Shown piece after piece: positions 16,352 to 25,687 of a DNA stretch of 64,000 nucleotides. The translations under genes and the position numbers were made by a program. The stretch is from Collinsella sp. An7 (GTDB lineage: Bacteria; Actinomycetota; Coriobacteriia; Coriobacteriales; Coriobacteriaceae), in assembly GCF_002159335.1 (NCBI RefSeq), contig NZ_NFHP01000002.1, positions 310,001-374,000 on the forward strand. Reading direction: 5' to 3'. Under the pieces are notes generated by a model. It worked only from the letters and a program-made list of their open reading frames with translations, was not told the DNA's origin and did no database searches. Each line of letters opens with the position of its first letter. The first letter of the stretch is position 1.

Positions 16352-16380
16352 TGCCCCGAGCTCACTGCGAGCCCGGGGCA
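16352..16380 (+). promoter_or_regulatory. Hairpin in the leader of the LAQTG surface-protein gene
   Basis: Arms TGCCCCG (16352-16358) and CGGGGCA (16374-16380) flank a 15-nt loop, 5 nt before the AAGAAAGGAA ribosome site of the next gene. It may be a terminator of the upstream unit without T-run or a 5'-leader stabiliser. Confidence 0.4.
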
Positions 16381-16399
16381 GGGGGAAGAAAGGAACGCT

Positions 16400-18469
16400 A
16401 TGGCACGACAGAACAAAGCGCGTACCCGCGCGGTCCGCGTCGCGGCGGCAGTGCTCATCGTTGCCGCGAGCGTGGGCGCAGGCAGCGTATGCCTCGCACC
16501 CACGGGGCTCTTTGCCGCCGACGAGGCCGGCCAGGCCGTCGCCTCGATAACGGACACCGAGGCCGCCAACGCGAGCGCGACCTCGACGGACGAGACCGGT
16601 GCGGCAACCACGGACGCCACCGAGACCGCCGGCACCGCAGAGACCGCACCAGCAGAGGCGACCGAGCCGGCCAAGGCCGCGGCAACTGATGCCCAGGCCA
16701 GCACACAGGCAGACGTGCACTACATCGTGCGCTTTGACATGCAGGATCCGGCGGGCGGCTTGTCCGACTTCGGCGTCGACGTCACGCTCGGCAAGACGCT
16801 CAACGAGGTCATCGCTGCGGAAGCTGCGGACCTGTTCCCCGTGGGCACAACGGAGATGTTCGGCGACGGCACTTATCACACCCTGCAGGGATGGGAGAGC
16901 TCTATCCCGCTCGACAAGAAGCTCGAAGCGTCAGACTTTACCGAGTCTAACGGCACCTTCAACATCTGGGTCTACGCAAAGTGGAGCGGCGTCTCCTCCA
17001 TCATCTTCGCCTCCAACACCACCGATATCCCCGCAAACGGCAAGGTCGACCTCGCCTGCATCGACGCGTGGCAGGCGTTCTGTGACCGCGTGGGCGGCCA
17101 GTACCCCATCGGCCTCGATCGCGCCGAGCTCAACGCCGCGCAGCAGCAGAGCTTTACCACGTACGCTCCCGACCAGCAGGCCCTTGCCATCCTTGACGTT
17201 GCTTTTGATGAGTATCTGACCGACGGTTCCGACGGCACGATCGACGTGGCCAAACACGACCTCGCAACCTCAGACGGCGTGACCTTTAACCTGACGCTCT
17301 TTGGGCTGGAGGAGGAGCTCGGCCTCAGCGACCTCAACGGGGTGTACGTCATGCGCATCCCCGAGAACGGCGGCGAGCCCGAGTATCTGTCGACCACCGT
17401 GGACAGCAACGGGCGCCTTGTGATCAAGGGCATGACCGCAACCGGCACCTACGTTCTCAGCAGCCTCAAATACGTCGCCGAGCCGTGGGACGAGAACAAC
17501 GAGCTCCTGCCCTACACCATCAACAACGGCGTTATGACCTTCCCGGGACACCCTGAGCTGGGCGAGTGGTACCAGCTCACGGTCAAGACCGAAGACGGCG
17601 TCACGTTCAGCGCGCCCAGCGGCAGCTCGGCGTGGACCATGATGATCGACGCGCACTCGCTCGACCCGTCCGACCCGCTCTATAACAGCGGGCACAACTC
17701 GGGCATCTACTTTGTGCGCGGCGACGGCCAGGGCGCATCCGCCAACCTGTGGGTTGAGTACCCTGCCGAGAAGGCGCTCTCCTACGCCCTCGCCCCCGCG
17801 GCGGGCACCCTCAACCGCAAGGGCGGCCCCAACTCACTCAACATCAACCTCACCGCGCCCGCGACGCTCACCCTCGGCACCTCGACGGAGACCGTGATCT
17901 CCAACGCGCAGGGCGCCACGCTCACCCACACCGTAAGCGGCAAGGTTGACGCCGACGGCTTTGGCGACGACGCTGTATGGAGCATGCTCACCCTGGTGAC
18001 CGACTGGATCGGCGGCGACGCAGCCGAGACCGCGGGCGATGCCATTAACACCGCGGTTGCCGGCGTGAAGGCGATGTACGTCTACGACATCCACCTCGAG
18101 GACTGGGCGGGCAACGAGTTTGCGGTGCCCGAGGGCGACCGTGTGACCGTGACGCTGCCCATCCCCGAGGGCATGAGCGCCGAGAACCTCTTTGTCTTCC
18201 ACGTTGCGGACGACGGCACGGTGACCGATATGCACGCGACCGTGGACGCCGAGGCCGGCACCGTGAGCTTTGAGACCACGCACTTCTCGACCTTTGTGCT
18301 GGCGAACGTCGAGCCTGGCAGCGGGTCTGTGGGAGCCGGCGCGGCGGGCACGCCGACCGGGACGCTCGCCCAGACCGGCGACCTCTCGCTTTTGGCGGGC
18401 GCCGGCGCTGCCACGGTGGCTCTGGCGGGCGGCTGCCTTATTGCCGTGGGCAAGCGCAAGCAGCGGTAA
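16400..18469 (+). CDS. Cell-wall-anchored surface protein with LAQTG sorting signal
   Basis: A 689-residue secreted protein. ATG at 16400 follows AAGAAAGGAA and gives a clean Sec signal peptide (basic MARQNKARTRAVR, hydrophobic core, cleavage near LFAADEA). A Thr/Ala/Glu-rich region (~45-105) precedes an InlB_B/Flg_new-like module (VHYIVRFDMQDPAGG ... LQGWESSIPLDKKL). The C-terminus has LAQTGD, a hydrophobic helix and KRKQR: a sorting signal of the LAxTG type, which in actinobacteria is handled by class E sortases. No sortase gene is in the window. It follows the LytTR/sensor genes and could be one of their targets, but this is only suggested by position. Ligand or host role unknown. Confidence 0.88.
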   Translation: MARQNKARTRAVRVAAAVLIVAASVGAGSVCLAPTGLFAADEAGQAVASITDTEAANASATSTDETGAATTDATETAGTAETAPAEATEPAKAAATDAQASTQADVHYIVRFDMQDPAGGLSDFGVDVTLGKTLNEVIAAEAADLFPVGTTEMFGDGTYHTLQGWESSIPLDKKLEASDFTESNGTFNIWVYAKWSGVSSIIFASNTTDIPANGKVDLACIDAWQAFCDRVGGQYPIGLDRAELNAAQQQSFTTYAPDQQALAILDVAFDEYLTDGSDGTIDVAKHDLATSDGVTFNLTLFGLEEELGLSDLNGVYVMRIPENGGEPEYLSTTVDSNGRLVIKGMTATGTYVLSSLKYVAEPWDENNELLPYTINNGVMTFPGHPELGEWYQLTVKTEDGVTFSAPSGSSAWTMMIDAHSLDPSDPLYNSGHNSGIYFVRGDGQGASANLWVEYPAEKALSYALAPAAGTLNRKGGPNSLNINLTAPATLTLGTSTETVISNAQGATLTHTVSGKVDADGFGDDAVWSMLTLVTDWIGGDAAETAGDAINTAVAGVKAMYVYDIHLEDWAGNEFAVPEGDRVTVTLPIPEGMSAENLFVFHVADDGTVTDMHATVDAEAGTVSFETTHFSTFVLANVEPGSGSVGAGAAGTPTGTLAQTGDLSLLAGAGAATVALAGGCLIAVGKRKQR

Positions 18470-18517
18470 GCCGCTGGGATAGAAAGCCGTTTCTGGCGGA
18501 CTGAGCCAGAGGTGCAT

Positions 18518-18551
18518 GCGGGCCGCGGCGAGGAGTCGCGGCCCGCTTTTT
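18518..18551 (+). terminator. Rho-independent terminator of the surface-protein gene
   Basis: Perfect 10-bp stem GCGGGCCGCG (18518-18527) with CGCGGCCCGC (18537-18546), 9-nt loop, then TTTTT. Confidence 0.92.
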
Positions 18552-18850
18552 GTTGGGGCGGGGTTGTTGGGCGACGGACCGCACGGGTTCCGCGGCGACG
18601 GGCGTTGCCCGGGTTCCGCGGGACCGGCCGTACGGCGAGCGTGCTCTGCAGCGGTCCGCAACGGCGGTATCCGGGGTGGCCGCAGTGTCCGAGACGGCCG
18701 GCCGGGCAGCCGCCGCCGACTCGCCCCTCCCGTCATCTCGGCTGGCCAGGCGGCCGCCCGCGACTGCCGTCCGCACCGCCGCCCGACGGTCGGGTGCTAG
18801 CCCAGGCCCGACATCGCGCCCGGCCGCACCGACCCGGAGCCCTCGCGCCC
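18552..18850. other. Non-coding gap between convergent genes
   Basis: About 300 bp of GC-rich sequence between two converging genes. It has several short GGGTTCCGCGG copies (around 18587 and 18610) but no gene, no clear terminator for the leftward gene and no recognised repeat family. Confidence 0.5.
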
Positions 18851-20098
18851 CTAAAACCCCAGCAGCTGCAGCACAAACATCACCACGGTGAGCACCGTGA
18901 TGAGCACGATCGTCGCCCAGGTGAGGACGTTCCACACCCGTCCGTTGCGGTACTGCCCCATGATGAGCCGGTCGCTTGCGATAAACACTAGAAAGACCAG
19001 CAGCACGGGTAGCAGCACGCCGTTGATGACCTGCGCCGACATCATGATCTCAAAGAGGTCCACCCCGGGCAAAATCACCAGCAAGGCCGATACCATGATC
19101 ACCGCCGTGATGATACCGCGGTAGACGGGCGCCTCGTCCCAGCTGCGGTCGGCCCCGCGCTCCCAGCCAAAGGCCTCGCAGATGGCGCTCGAGGTCACAC
19201 CCGGCAGCACACACGCCGCCAAAAAGCTCGCCGCCACGAGCCCCGCGGCAAAGAGGACGGTCGACCACGGCCCCACGATGGGCTCGAGGGCGAGCGCCGC
19301 GTCGGCTGCGTCGGAGACCTCGATTCCCGCGGGGTAGAGCACCGAGCCCGTCGTCACGATGATGAACCACGCGATGGCGCAGGCGATGATGGAGCCCGAG
19401 ACGGTATCGACCCGCTGGAGCGGGATTCCCGACTCGTCAACGTTCTTATCGACCACGTTGTTCTGCGCGAGAAAGATCATCCACGGCGCGATGGTGGTGC
19501 CGATGGTCGCCACCAGCAGCGATACGTACCCCGGGCTCGCCACCATGCGCGGCGTGACCGTAGCGGCCGCCACCGCGCCCCAGTCGGGTCCCACCAGAAA
19601 CGCGGCGACCACGTAGGTCAAGAACACGCAGCTCACAAGCAGGAGGATCTTCTCGATCCGCCGAAAGCTCCCCGACATGCTCACGAGCCAGATCACAAGC
19701 GCCACGAGCGGAACCGAGATGGTCTTGGGCACGCCAAAAAGCGCAAGGCCGCTCGCCAGGCCGGCAAACTCCGAGATGGTCACGGCCGTGTTGGCAATCA
19801 GCAGCGCCGCCATGGCGAGCGCGCTCTTGCGCACGCCGAACTTCTCGCGGATGAGCGAGGCAAAGCCCTTGCCCGTCACACAGCCGCAGCGCGCCGCCGT
19901 TTCCTGCACCACGATGAGCAGAAGCGCCATGATGGGCAGAATCCAGAGCGTCCCGTAGCCGTAGGTGGCACCCGCGCTCGAGTAGGTGGCGATACCGCCG
20001 GCGTCGTTGCCGGCGAGCGCCGCAAGAAGTCCGGGGCCCATCGCGCCCAGCACCGCCGCGAGCGTTAAGCGCTCGCCCGTCCCGCGCGCCATCCTCAC
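18851..20098 (-). CDS. Nramp-related divalent metal (probably Mg2+) transporter
   Basis: A 415-residue membrane protein with about 11 helices, Nramp fold. In helix 1 the classical DPGN metal motif reads NDAGGIATYS, and in helix 6 the usual AxMPH reads TIAPWM, so the Met that favours Mn/Fe over Mg/Ca is Ala. This pattern is what is known for Nramp-related magnesium transporters (NRMT), one of which was characterised from the coriobacterium Eggerthella lenta. It imports the ion across the inner membrane. The start GTG at 20098 overlaps the upstream gene by 4 nt (GTGA); an ATG 6 nt later is possible. Its coupled partner has MgtE-N and CBS domains, which supports magnesium. Mn2+ remains an alternative. 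Confidence 0.82.
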   Translation of the reverse strand: MRMARGTGERLTLAAVLGAMGPGLLAALAGNDAGGIATYSSAGATYGYGTLWILPIMALLLIVVQETAARCGCVTGKGFASLIREKFGVRKSALAMAALLIANTAVTISEFAGLASGLALFGVPKTISVPLVALVIWLVSMSGSFRRIEKILLLVSCVFLTYVVAAFLVGPDWGAVAAATVTPRMVASPGYVSLLVATIGTTIAPWMIFLAQNNVVDKNVDESGIPLQRVDTVSGSIIACAIAWFIIVTTGSVLYPAGIEVSDAADAALALEPIVGPWSTVLFAAGLVAASFLAACVLPGVTSSAICEAFGWERGADRSWDEAPVYRGIITAVIMVSALLVILPGVDLFEIMMSAQVINGVLLPVLLVFLVFIASDRLIMGQYRNGRVWNVLTWATIVLITVLTVVMFVLQLLGF

Positions 20099-21987
20099 GC
20101 CACCACAAGAAAGACGCCGAGCGTCGCGGCAACCGCGTACAGCACGCAGGCGATCAGCACCGCCGAGACGTTGAGCGCGATACCCGAGGTGTTGCGGTCG
20201 TGCTCATCGCGCCAGAAGAGGAGCTTGAGGTAGCCCACGGCACCCAAGAAGCACACGAACACCACCGCGGCCGCGGCGCCAAAGCACGCCGTGAGCACCT
20301 GCGCGGTGGTCTGCGCCGTCACATCCCACGCGCCGCCCACAAACACCGGCTCGAGCGACCCCTCAGGGAATGCCGCGCCCAGCACGAGCTGCCCGCAGAG
20401 GTAGACCACGAGCGCAAGCACCGCGCCCACGCCGGCGCAGCGCAAGAAGAACGCCAGATACGGCTTGCCTTCGTCCTCGCGCTCGTCGTACTCCAGGTAG
20501 AAGCCCCGCACAAACGAGGTCATACGGCTTGCAGTGATGAGCACCACCGGCATCACGCCCATGGGATAGATAAACCACGAGCTGCCGTCCACGCCCATCC
20601 AGGTGAGCACCGCCGCGATAACGCCCGAGGCGATGGCCCAGACGAGCACCCAGTACGAACGCTGCGCGAACCACGAGAGCGCGTGCATCGACTCGCCCGC
20701 CGCGCCGCTCTCGCCCGAGCCCATGCCCGCGATCTGCAGGTCCTCCTCGTGCTCCTCCGCAAGAACGTCGAGCGCGTCGTCCACCGTAACGATACCGAGC
20801 ACATGGCGCGCTTCGTCGCACACGGGGATGGCCACGAGGTTGTACTTGGTCATCTCGTCGGCCACCTCCTCTTGGTCGAGGTCGGGGGCGACCCATACCA
20901 CGTCGCGGTACGACAGCTCCGAGAGGCGCGCGTCGCGGTCGGCCACGATGAGCGTGCGGAGGCTGAGCACGCCCGTGAGCGCGCCCACCGGATCGAGCGT
21001 GTAGACGTAGTAGACGCTCTCAAAGTCCTCGTCGAGCCTGCGAATGGCGTCGATCGCATCGCCGACGGTCGCCGTAGCCGGAAGCGCCACAAACTCCTGG
21101 GTCATGATGCGGCCGGCGGTGTCCTCCGCGTAGCCGAGAAGCGTGCGGATGGCGCGCTCCTCCTTGACGCCCATGAGCCGCAGGAGCTTCTCGGCCTTCT
21201 CGTAGTCGAGCTCCTCGATGAGCGCGGCCGCGTCATCGGGGTCCATGAGGGCGAGCATGCTCGAGGCGTCGCGGTCGCTCATGCCCTCGAGCATCTCGGC
21301 CACGAGCTCGTCATCGTCAAGCTCGCTGATGGCCTCGGCCGCCTGCGCAGTGTCGAGCTGGGCAAAGACCTGGCCGCGGAGGCGCGGGTCGAGCTGCTCG
21401 ATGATGTCGGCGATGTCTGCCGGGTGCAGCTCGTCGAGCGTCTTGTGCGAGACCGAGAGCTTGATGGTCTGGGTCGAGCGCTCAAGAAGGTCCATGTACG
21501 ACCAGGCGATGATCTCTTCTTTGAGCGGACGGCCCGTGAGCTTGGCGAGCCGCATGACCGTACGCTCGAACGCGGGGTGGATGGCACGCAAGAGGCCGCG
21601 GGCGCCCACCTCGGCGCCGAGCAGGCGGAGCTGCCCCGCGCCCGTGGCCGAGAGCTTGATGTCGTTTACGCGCACGACCTTCATGCCCTGCGTGTCCACG
21701 ATCTGCTTGTTGAGGATGTCGCGCGCGAGCAGCACCTCGTCGGGCTGGAGGTACGAGAAGCGCACATCGGTGCTCACGGCCTTGAGGTAGACGCCCGTGT
21801 CGTCGAGATGATCGACGTACTTGCGCCAGCTGATCATAAAGGGCGTCTTGCCCGGCCCTTGAAAGGCGAGCGACGTAACGTGGGGAAAGACCTCGCCGGT
21901 GGCGATGCCGAGGTCGTTCACAACGCCGAGCTTCTCCCCCGCGGCGTCGATGACGGGGAGCCTGAGCATCTCAGACAGGTAATTCAT
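20095..21987 (-). CDS. PRC-barrel / MgtE-N / CBS-pair membrane protein
   Basis: A 630-residue protein. ATG at 21987 follows AGGAG by 11 nt. Residues 1-~165 hold PRC-barrel-like units (LPVIDAAGEKLGVVND, DTQGMKVVRVNDIKL). An MgtE-N type superhelix follows (LHPADIADIIEQLDPRLRGQVFAQL ... LDYEKAEKLLRLMGV), then a CBS pair (IMTQEFVALPATATVGDAI ... YNLVAIPVCDEARHVLGIV), and five membrane helices at the C-terminus. The membrane part does not show the GGNxGxQ motif of true MgtE channels, so the cytosolic sensing part is conserved but the pore is not obviously so. It is coupled to the Nramp-related transporter by a 4-nt overlap and may gate or regulate it in response to Mg2+. Confidence 0.78.
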   Translation of the reverse strand: MNYLSEMLRLPVIDAAGEKLGVVNDLGIATGEVFPHVTSLAFQGPGKTPFMISWRKYVDHLDDTGVYLKAVSTDVRFSYLQPDEVLLARDILNKQIVDTQGMKVVRVNDIKLSATGAGQLRLLGAEVGARGLLRAIHPAFERTVMRLAKLTGRPLKEEIIAWSYMDLLERSTQTIKLSVSHKTLDELHPADIADIIEQLDPRLRGQVFAQLDTAQAAEAISELDDDELVAEMLEGMSDRDASSMLALMDPDDAAALIEELDYEKAEKLLRLMGVKEERAIRTLLGYAEDTAGRIMTQEFVALPATATVGDAIDAIRRLDEDFESVYYVYTLDPVGALTGVLSLRTLIVADRDARLSELSYRDVVWVAPDLDQEEVADEMTKYNLVAIPVCDEARHVLGIVTVDDALDVLAEEHEEDLQIAGMGSGESGAAGESMHALSWFAQRSYWVLVWAIASGVIAAVLTWMGVDGSSWFIYPMGVMPVVLITASRMTSFVRGFYLEYDEREDEGKPYLAFFLRCAGVGAVLALVVYLCGQLVLGAAFPEGSLEPVFVGGAWDVTAQTTAQVLTACFGAAAAVVFVCFLGAVGYLKLLFWRDEHDRNTSGIALNVSAVLIACVLYAVAATLGVFLVVA

Positions 21988-22135
21988 GGGTATGGCGCTC
22001 CTTTGCGGCAGAAGGTGCAAGACACCCCGCACGCGCCGGCAGCGCCCGCAGGGCCCTATCGACTATGAGGTCGAGGTTTGGATTTCACCGCTCACCTTTC
22101 TCGAGACCCTGCGTATAACTTGCTAAGTGTACCAC
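21988..22135 (-). promoter_or_regulatory. Leader region of the metal-transport operon
   Basis: About 150 nt upstream of the PRC/MgtE-N gene. On the minus strand it can fold into a small hairpin TCGAC-CTCATA-GTCGA and has AGGTGAGCGGTGAAATCC, but it does not match the M-box or yybP-ykoY consensus that I know. Possible TTATAC -10 near 22110. A metal-responsive leader is possible but not shown. Confidence 0.25.
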
Positions 22136-22226
22136 GAGCGCGGTTTGGTGCCGGGCGAGCTGCCGGCCTGTCAGGGAGGCGCATCCGTACCGTTTTGCCC
22201 AAAACAGCGCCAAAGAGGGGTTAGTA

Positions 22227-22375
22227 TCAAAACTTCGCGCCAATGTAAGGATGAAAACGGCTTCCGTCGAGTAGAGCGAAAATCGGCACCGCATCTACCA
22301 GCGCTTTCTCTGGGCGCCCGGCCTAGTCTACTCGGCAAACCCCGATTCCATCCTTACATTGACGCGAAGTTTTGA
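22227..22375. repeat. 149-bp element with 26-nt inverted ends (type C, copy 2)
   Basis: Left arm 22227-22252 (TCAAAACTTCGCGCCAATGT...) and right arm 22350-22375 match in inverted orientation at 25 of 26 positions; similarity continues outward to an AGGGG on each side (22214 and 22389). Inside, CGAGTAGAGCG (near 22270) and GTCTACTCGG (near 22326) form a second inverted pair, also seen in the 34862 and 61026 copies. Confidence 0.85.
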
Positions 22376-22456
22376 AAATGACCCCCTAATCGGGCAACGA
22401 TGGGCCCCAGGCGCCCGACAAAACAGGCCCCAGGCGCCCCGATAGGGCCCGCGGTG

Positions 22457-24019
22457 TCACCCTTCGGGCATGGCGGCGTCCTCGGGCATCTTGACCGTTC
22501 CCTCGATGACCTCCTCGGGCACGCGCCCGTCGAGCTTCATGAGCTCGCTCACGGTAACGAGGGTGTAGCCGCGCTCCTTCAGGCCGTCGATGATGCCGGG
22601 CAACGCCTCGACATCCTGCTCGCGGTTGCCGCCACCGTCGTGCATGAGGATGATCGAGCCGTTCTCAACATTGTCCAGCACCGCGTTCGTGATGGCCTCG
22701 GCCCCGGGGCGCTTCCAGTCGAGCGTGTCGATGTTCCAGAGCACGTTGGCCGAGATAAGGTCGCCCGCGCGGCCCCACTCCGTCTCGGTAAAGGCGCCGT
22801 AGGGCGCACGGATCATCTGCGGGCGCGTGCCGCTCGCCTGCTCGAGCGTATCCGCCGCGGACGAAATCTCGGCACGCAGGCTCTCGCGGTCGAGCGTCGG
22901 CAGGTTCTGGTGCGCGTTGGTGTGGCTCGCGAGCTCGCAGCCCGCGTCCACGATGGCGCGGCAGCCGTCCGGATCCTTTGCGGCCTGGTTGCCCAGGTTA
23001 AAGAAGGTGGCCGGCACCTTCTTCTCTTTAAGAATCTCGAGGATCTGCGGGGTGTAGCTGCTCGGGCCGTCGTCAAAGGTGAGCGCCGCATACGGACCAC
23101 CCGCCGGCTCGAGATTGATGGAGCTCACCACCATGTCGGTCGCAGGCTCAATCACCGCCACGTCAACGCGCTCGCCCGAACGCTCGCCCACGCGGACCGT
23201 CTTTTTGCCGGCCTTTCCCCATTGCGAGACAAATTGCACCGCGCCTCCGCGCTCCCGCTGCACAGCCGGGGCGAGCTCCGCCTCCTCCTCGTGGCTCGGC
23301 TCGTCGGTGTCCACGCCGTTGGTCACGGTAAAGACGTCGCCGTCGTGCAGGAGGGTCTTGGCAAAGTCGCGCTCATCGATGGTGTCGCCGGTGGGAGCCT
23401 GCGAGGTATCTGCGGCAGCGTCCGAAGCGGCGGTGTCCTCGGCGGGCGCAGCCGAGTCGTCAGTCGAACCGTCCGGAGCGGCCTGATCTGCCACGGCGTC
23501 CCCCGCAGCGTCCCCGGCGTCCCCCGCCGCATCGCCCGTGGCCTCGGCATCGCCCCGGGTAACCGTACACGTTACGCCGCCCTCCTCATCGAGGACGTTC
23601 CCGCCCACCGAGAGCAAACGACCCGGCTTGGCACCAAAGTAGTCGTGCTCAGAGAGCAGGTTGGGGAGCGGGGTGTTAACGCGTGCCGTCACCGGCTCGC
23701 CGTTGACCGTGACGGTGATGTCGCGCAGCATAAAGTACCAGCCGCCCACCACGGTACCACACAGCAGCACCGCAAAGAGCGCGATCACGGCAAGGGCCGC
23801 CGCGCCGCCCCGGCCCCGCGGACGACGCGGCCCACGCCAGCCGCCATGGCCGACGTGCGCACCGTCCGAGCGATGCGTGAGACGCGGCCCGCCGGTATGC
23901 AGCTTGGGAAACTCAGATGAGCGGCCATGCGGCTTGGGCGCATGCCGGTAGTGCGCACGGCCACCGGTATAGTGCAGATTCGTTGCCTTGCCGACCTCGA
24001 CGCGATCGCGCTGCGCCAT
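22457..24019 (-). CDS. Membrane-anchored polysaccharide deacetylase (NodB, active-site complete)
   Basis: A 520-residue type II membrane protein. Start ATG at 24019 (a second ATG directly before it is also possible) follows AAGGCGG. Residues 1-70 are basic and cytoplasmic, 73-95 a membrane helix, then an outer region with ITVTVNGEPVTARV and an acidic Ala/Asp-rich spacer. The NodB domain carries all five motifs: TFDDGPSSY, SHTNAH, RAPYGAF, WNIDTLDW and ILMHD, so the metal Asp/His/His and catalytic residues are intact. It probably removes N-acetyl (or O-acetyl) groups from peptidoglycan or an exopolysaccharide at the cell surface. The next gene upstream is a paralogue with a broken active site. 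Confidence 0.9.
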   Translation of the reverse strand: MAQRDRVEVGKATNLHYTGGRAHYRHAPKPHGRSSEFPKLHTGGPRLTHRSDGAHVGHGGWRGPRRPRGRGGAAALAVIALFAVLLCGTVVGGWYFMLRDITVTVNGEPVTARVNTPLPNLLSEHDYFGAKPGRLLSVGGNVLDEEGGVTCTVTRGDAEATGDAAGDAGDAAGDAVADQAAPDGSTDDSAAPAEDTAASDAAADTSQAPTGDTIDERDFAKTLLHDGDVFTVTNGVDTDEPSHEEEAELAPAVQRERGGAVQFVSQWGKAGKKTVRVGERSGERVDVAVIEPATDMVVSSINLEPAGGPYAALTFDDGPSSYTPQILEILKEKKVPATFFNLGNQAAKDPDGCRAIVDAGCELASHTNAHQNLPTLDRESLRAEISSAADTLEQASGTRPQMIRAPYGAFTETEWGRAGDLISANVLWNIDTLDWKRPGAEAITNAVLDNVENGSIILMHDGGGNREQDVEALPGIIDGLKERGYTLVTVSELMKLDGRVPEEVIEGTVKMPEDAAMPEG

Positions 24020-24178
24020 CATGTCCGCCTTTCCGCCGCAGCCCTCTTTCTTGGCAGCGGTCTCTCCTTTGACGAGAAGCGTACCCGCAACGCGGGACCG
24101 ATACAAGTTACCGAAATGCTAGGTTGAAGCCAGAACAAGTGCTTGAAGCAGGGGGCTAGGGGGTCCGGTTCTCTCCAC

Positions 24179-24211
24179 GTGAGAAAGACGCACCCGTCCC
24201 CATATTCTCAC
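24179..24211. repeat. REP-like palindrome with CCCGTCCCC core (type A, copy 2)
   Basis: Arms GTGAGAA (24179-24185) and TTCTCAC (24205-24211) around a core ACCCGTCCCCA. The right arm overlaps the stop codon of the deacetylase-like gene at 24208. Confidence 0.65.
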
Positions 24212-25587
24212 TCCTCGGTGGAGAGCGTGGGCAGCACGGCGTCCTTGGGCATCGTCACCTTAGAGAGGTTGATGGCGTCCTTGAGGTCGCTGTCACTCGC
24301 CACCAGTTCCGAGAGGCTCACGATGCTAAAGCCGTTGGCCTGGAGCTGGTCGATGATCATCGGCAGCGCCTCAACCGCCTGCGCACCCGTCGCGTCGGTA
24401 TCAGAAAGGAGCACGATGTTGCCCGTGCGCGCCGCGCTCACCACGGTCGAGGCCACCTCGTCCGCCCCTGGCACGAGCCAATCGCCCGAGTCGAGATTCC
24501 ACGACACCACGGCGCTCACCAAATCCATTGCGTCGGCCCAGTTCTGCTCCGAGAACGCGGCGTACGGCGGGCGCAGCAGGCACACGTCCTCACCCGTGGC
24601 GTCTTTGATGGCGCTAAAGCCCTTCGTAAGCTGGGAGCGCAGGTCGTCGGCCGAAAGGTCGGTGAGGTCCGTATCGCTGTAGGAGTTGGACCCGATCTCG
24701 CACCCAGCCTCGGCGATGGCACGGGCCGCCGCAGGGTCGGCCTCAACCGCATCGCCCTGGAGAAAGAACGTTGCCGTAACGCCCTTCTCTTTGAGTACCT
24801 GCAGAATCTGCTCGGTATAGGAGCTCGGGCCCTCGTCAAAGGTGAGCGCGATGAGCTTCTTGCCGTCATCCGGGTAGACCGAGGTGAGCTTAACCACCGC
24901 GTTGACCACCTCGCGCACCGTGCCGCGGTCGGCCGTGATGCCCGAGGTCTTGCCCGTCCAAACCTCCGTGCGGCCGGGCACGCCCCAGGTGGCCACGTAG
25001 CCCACGGCACCCGAGCCCTCCACGGTGAGGGTCGGCGCGATCTCGGTCGCCTGAACGTCGTGGTCCTCGTAGGTGTCGGCGCCGTCGGCGATGGTAAGCT
25101 CCTCGCCGCCCGTGAGGTGCGTGGTGCCGTAATCGTCGGGTGCAACCTCGTTCCCGTTGAGCGTCACGGTATAGCGCGAGCCGCCCCCGCGCTCGAGCAC
25201 GGAGTCGTCCACCGCGAGCAGGTCGCCCGCGTCATACTCGTCGGCAAGCCCGTTGTCCTCAATGTACTGCGAAATCGACGCATTGATGCGCACGCTCGCC
25301 GGCTCACCGTTATAGGTAATCTCGACCGAGCGGTTGAGGTACCAGATGATGCTCGCCACAAAAAAGAGAAAGGCGCAGCCCACGGCCAAGATGGCGTAAG
25401 GCTTGCGGCTGTCGGGGCCGCTCGCGCGGAATCCCGTCCGCTTACGGCCAAACCCCTGCGAATGGTTAAGGTAGGTGGCACCCGGGCGCCGCTGGGAGCG
25501 CGCCCGTCCGCGCGGGAGCTGATAGCCCGTGGCCGCCCGACGGCGGGTCGGACGGGATGCCGGATAGGGGGTGCGACGTTTTGGCAA
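24208..25587 (-). CDS. Deacetylase-like pseudoenzyme (degenerate NodB domain)
   Basis: A 459-residue paralogue of the neighbouring deacetylase. Start is a TTG at 25587, with GAGGGGAG just upstream; in-frame codons further up have no ribosome site. Same layout: basic cytoplasmic tail, helix 64-84, outer VEITYNGEPASVRI region, NodB domain at the end. The active-site motifs are altered: TFDEGPSSY (second Asp to Glu), SNSYSD instead of SHTxxH (both metal His lost), RPPYAAF (Gly to Ala), and LLSDT instead of the catalytic HxD/LMHD (His lost). The frame is intact, so this is most likely a non-catalytic, perhaps carbohydrate-binding or regulatory, partner rather than a pseudogene. Confidence 0.85.
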   Translation of the reverse strand: MPKRRTPYPASRPTRRRAATGYQLPRGRARSQRRPGATYLNHSQGFGRKRTGFRASGPDSRKPYAILAVGCAFLFFVASIIWYLNRSVEITYNGEPASVRINASISQYIEDNGLADEYDAGDLLAVDDSVLERGGGSRYTVTLNGNEVAPDDYGTTHLTGGEELTIADGADTYEDHDVQATEIAPTLTVEGSGAVGYVATWGVPGRTEVWTGKTSGITADRGTVREVVNAVVKLTSVYPDDGKKLIALTFDEGPSSYTEQILQVLKEKGVTATFFLQGDAVEADPAAARAIAEAGCEIGSNSYSDTDLTDLSADDLRSQLTKGFSAIKDATGEDVCLLRPPYAAFSEQNWADAMDLVSAVVSWNLDSGDWLVPGADEVASTVVSAARTGNIVLLSDTDATGAQAVEALPMIIDQLQANGFSIVSLSELVASDSDLKDAINLSKVTMPKDAVLPTLSTEE

Positions 25588-25687
25588 TGGTTCTCCCCTC
25601 GCTATAACCGGAGGATGCGCCGGGGGTGCGAGCACCCATAGCGCGCAACACAAACACAAGACGGCCTTGCCTCCGACCAAGACCGCC

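Noticed and set aside
21988-22135. M-box or yybP-ykoY riboswitch before the metal-transport operon
   Set aside because: The conserved core motifs of these riboswitches are not found; only a short hairpin and an AGGTGAG string are seen.
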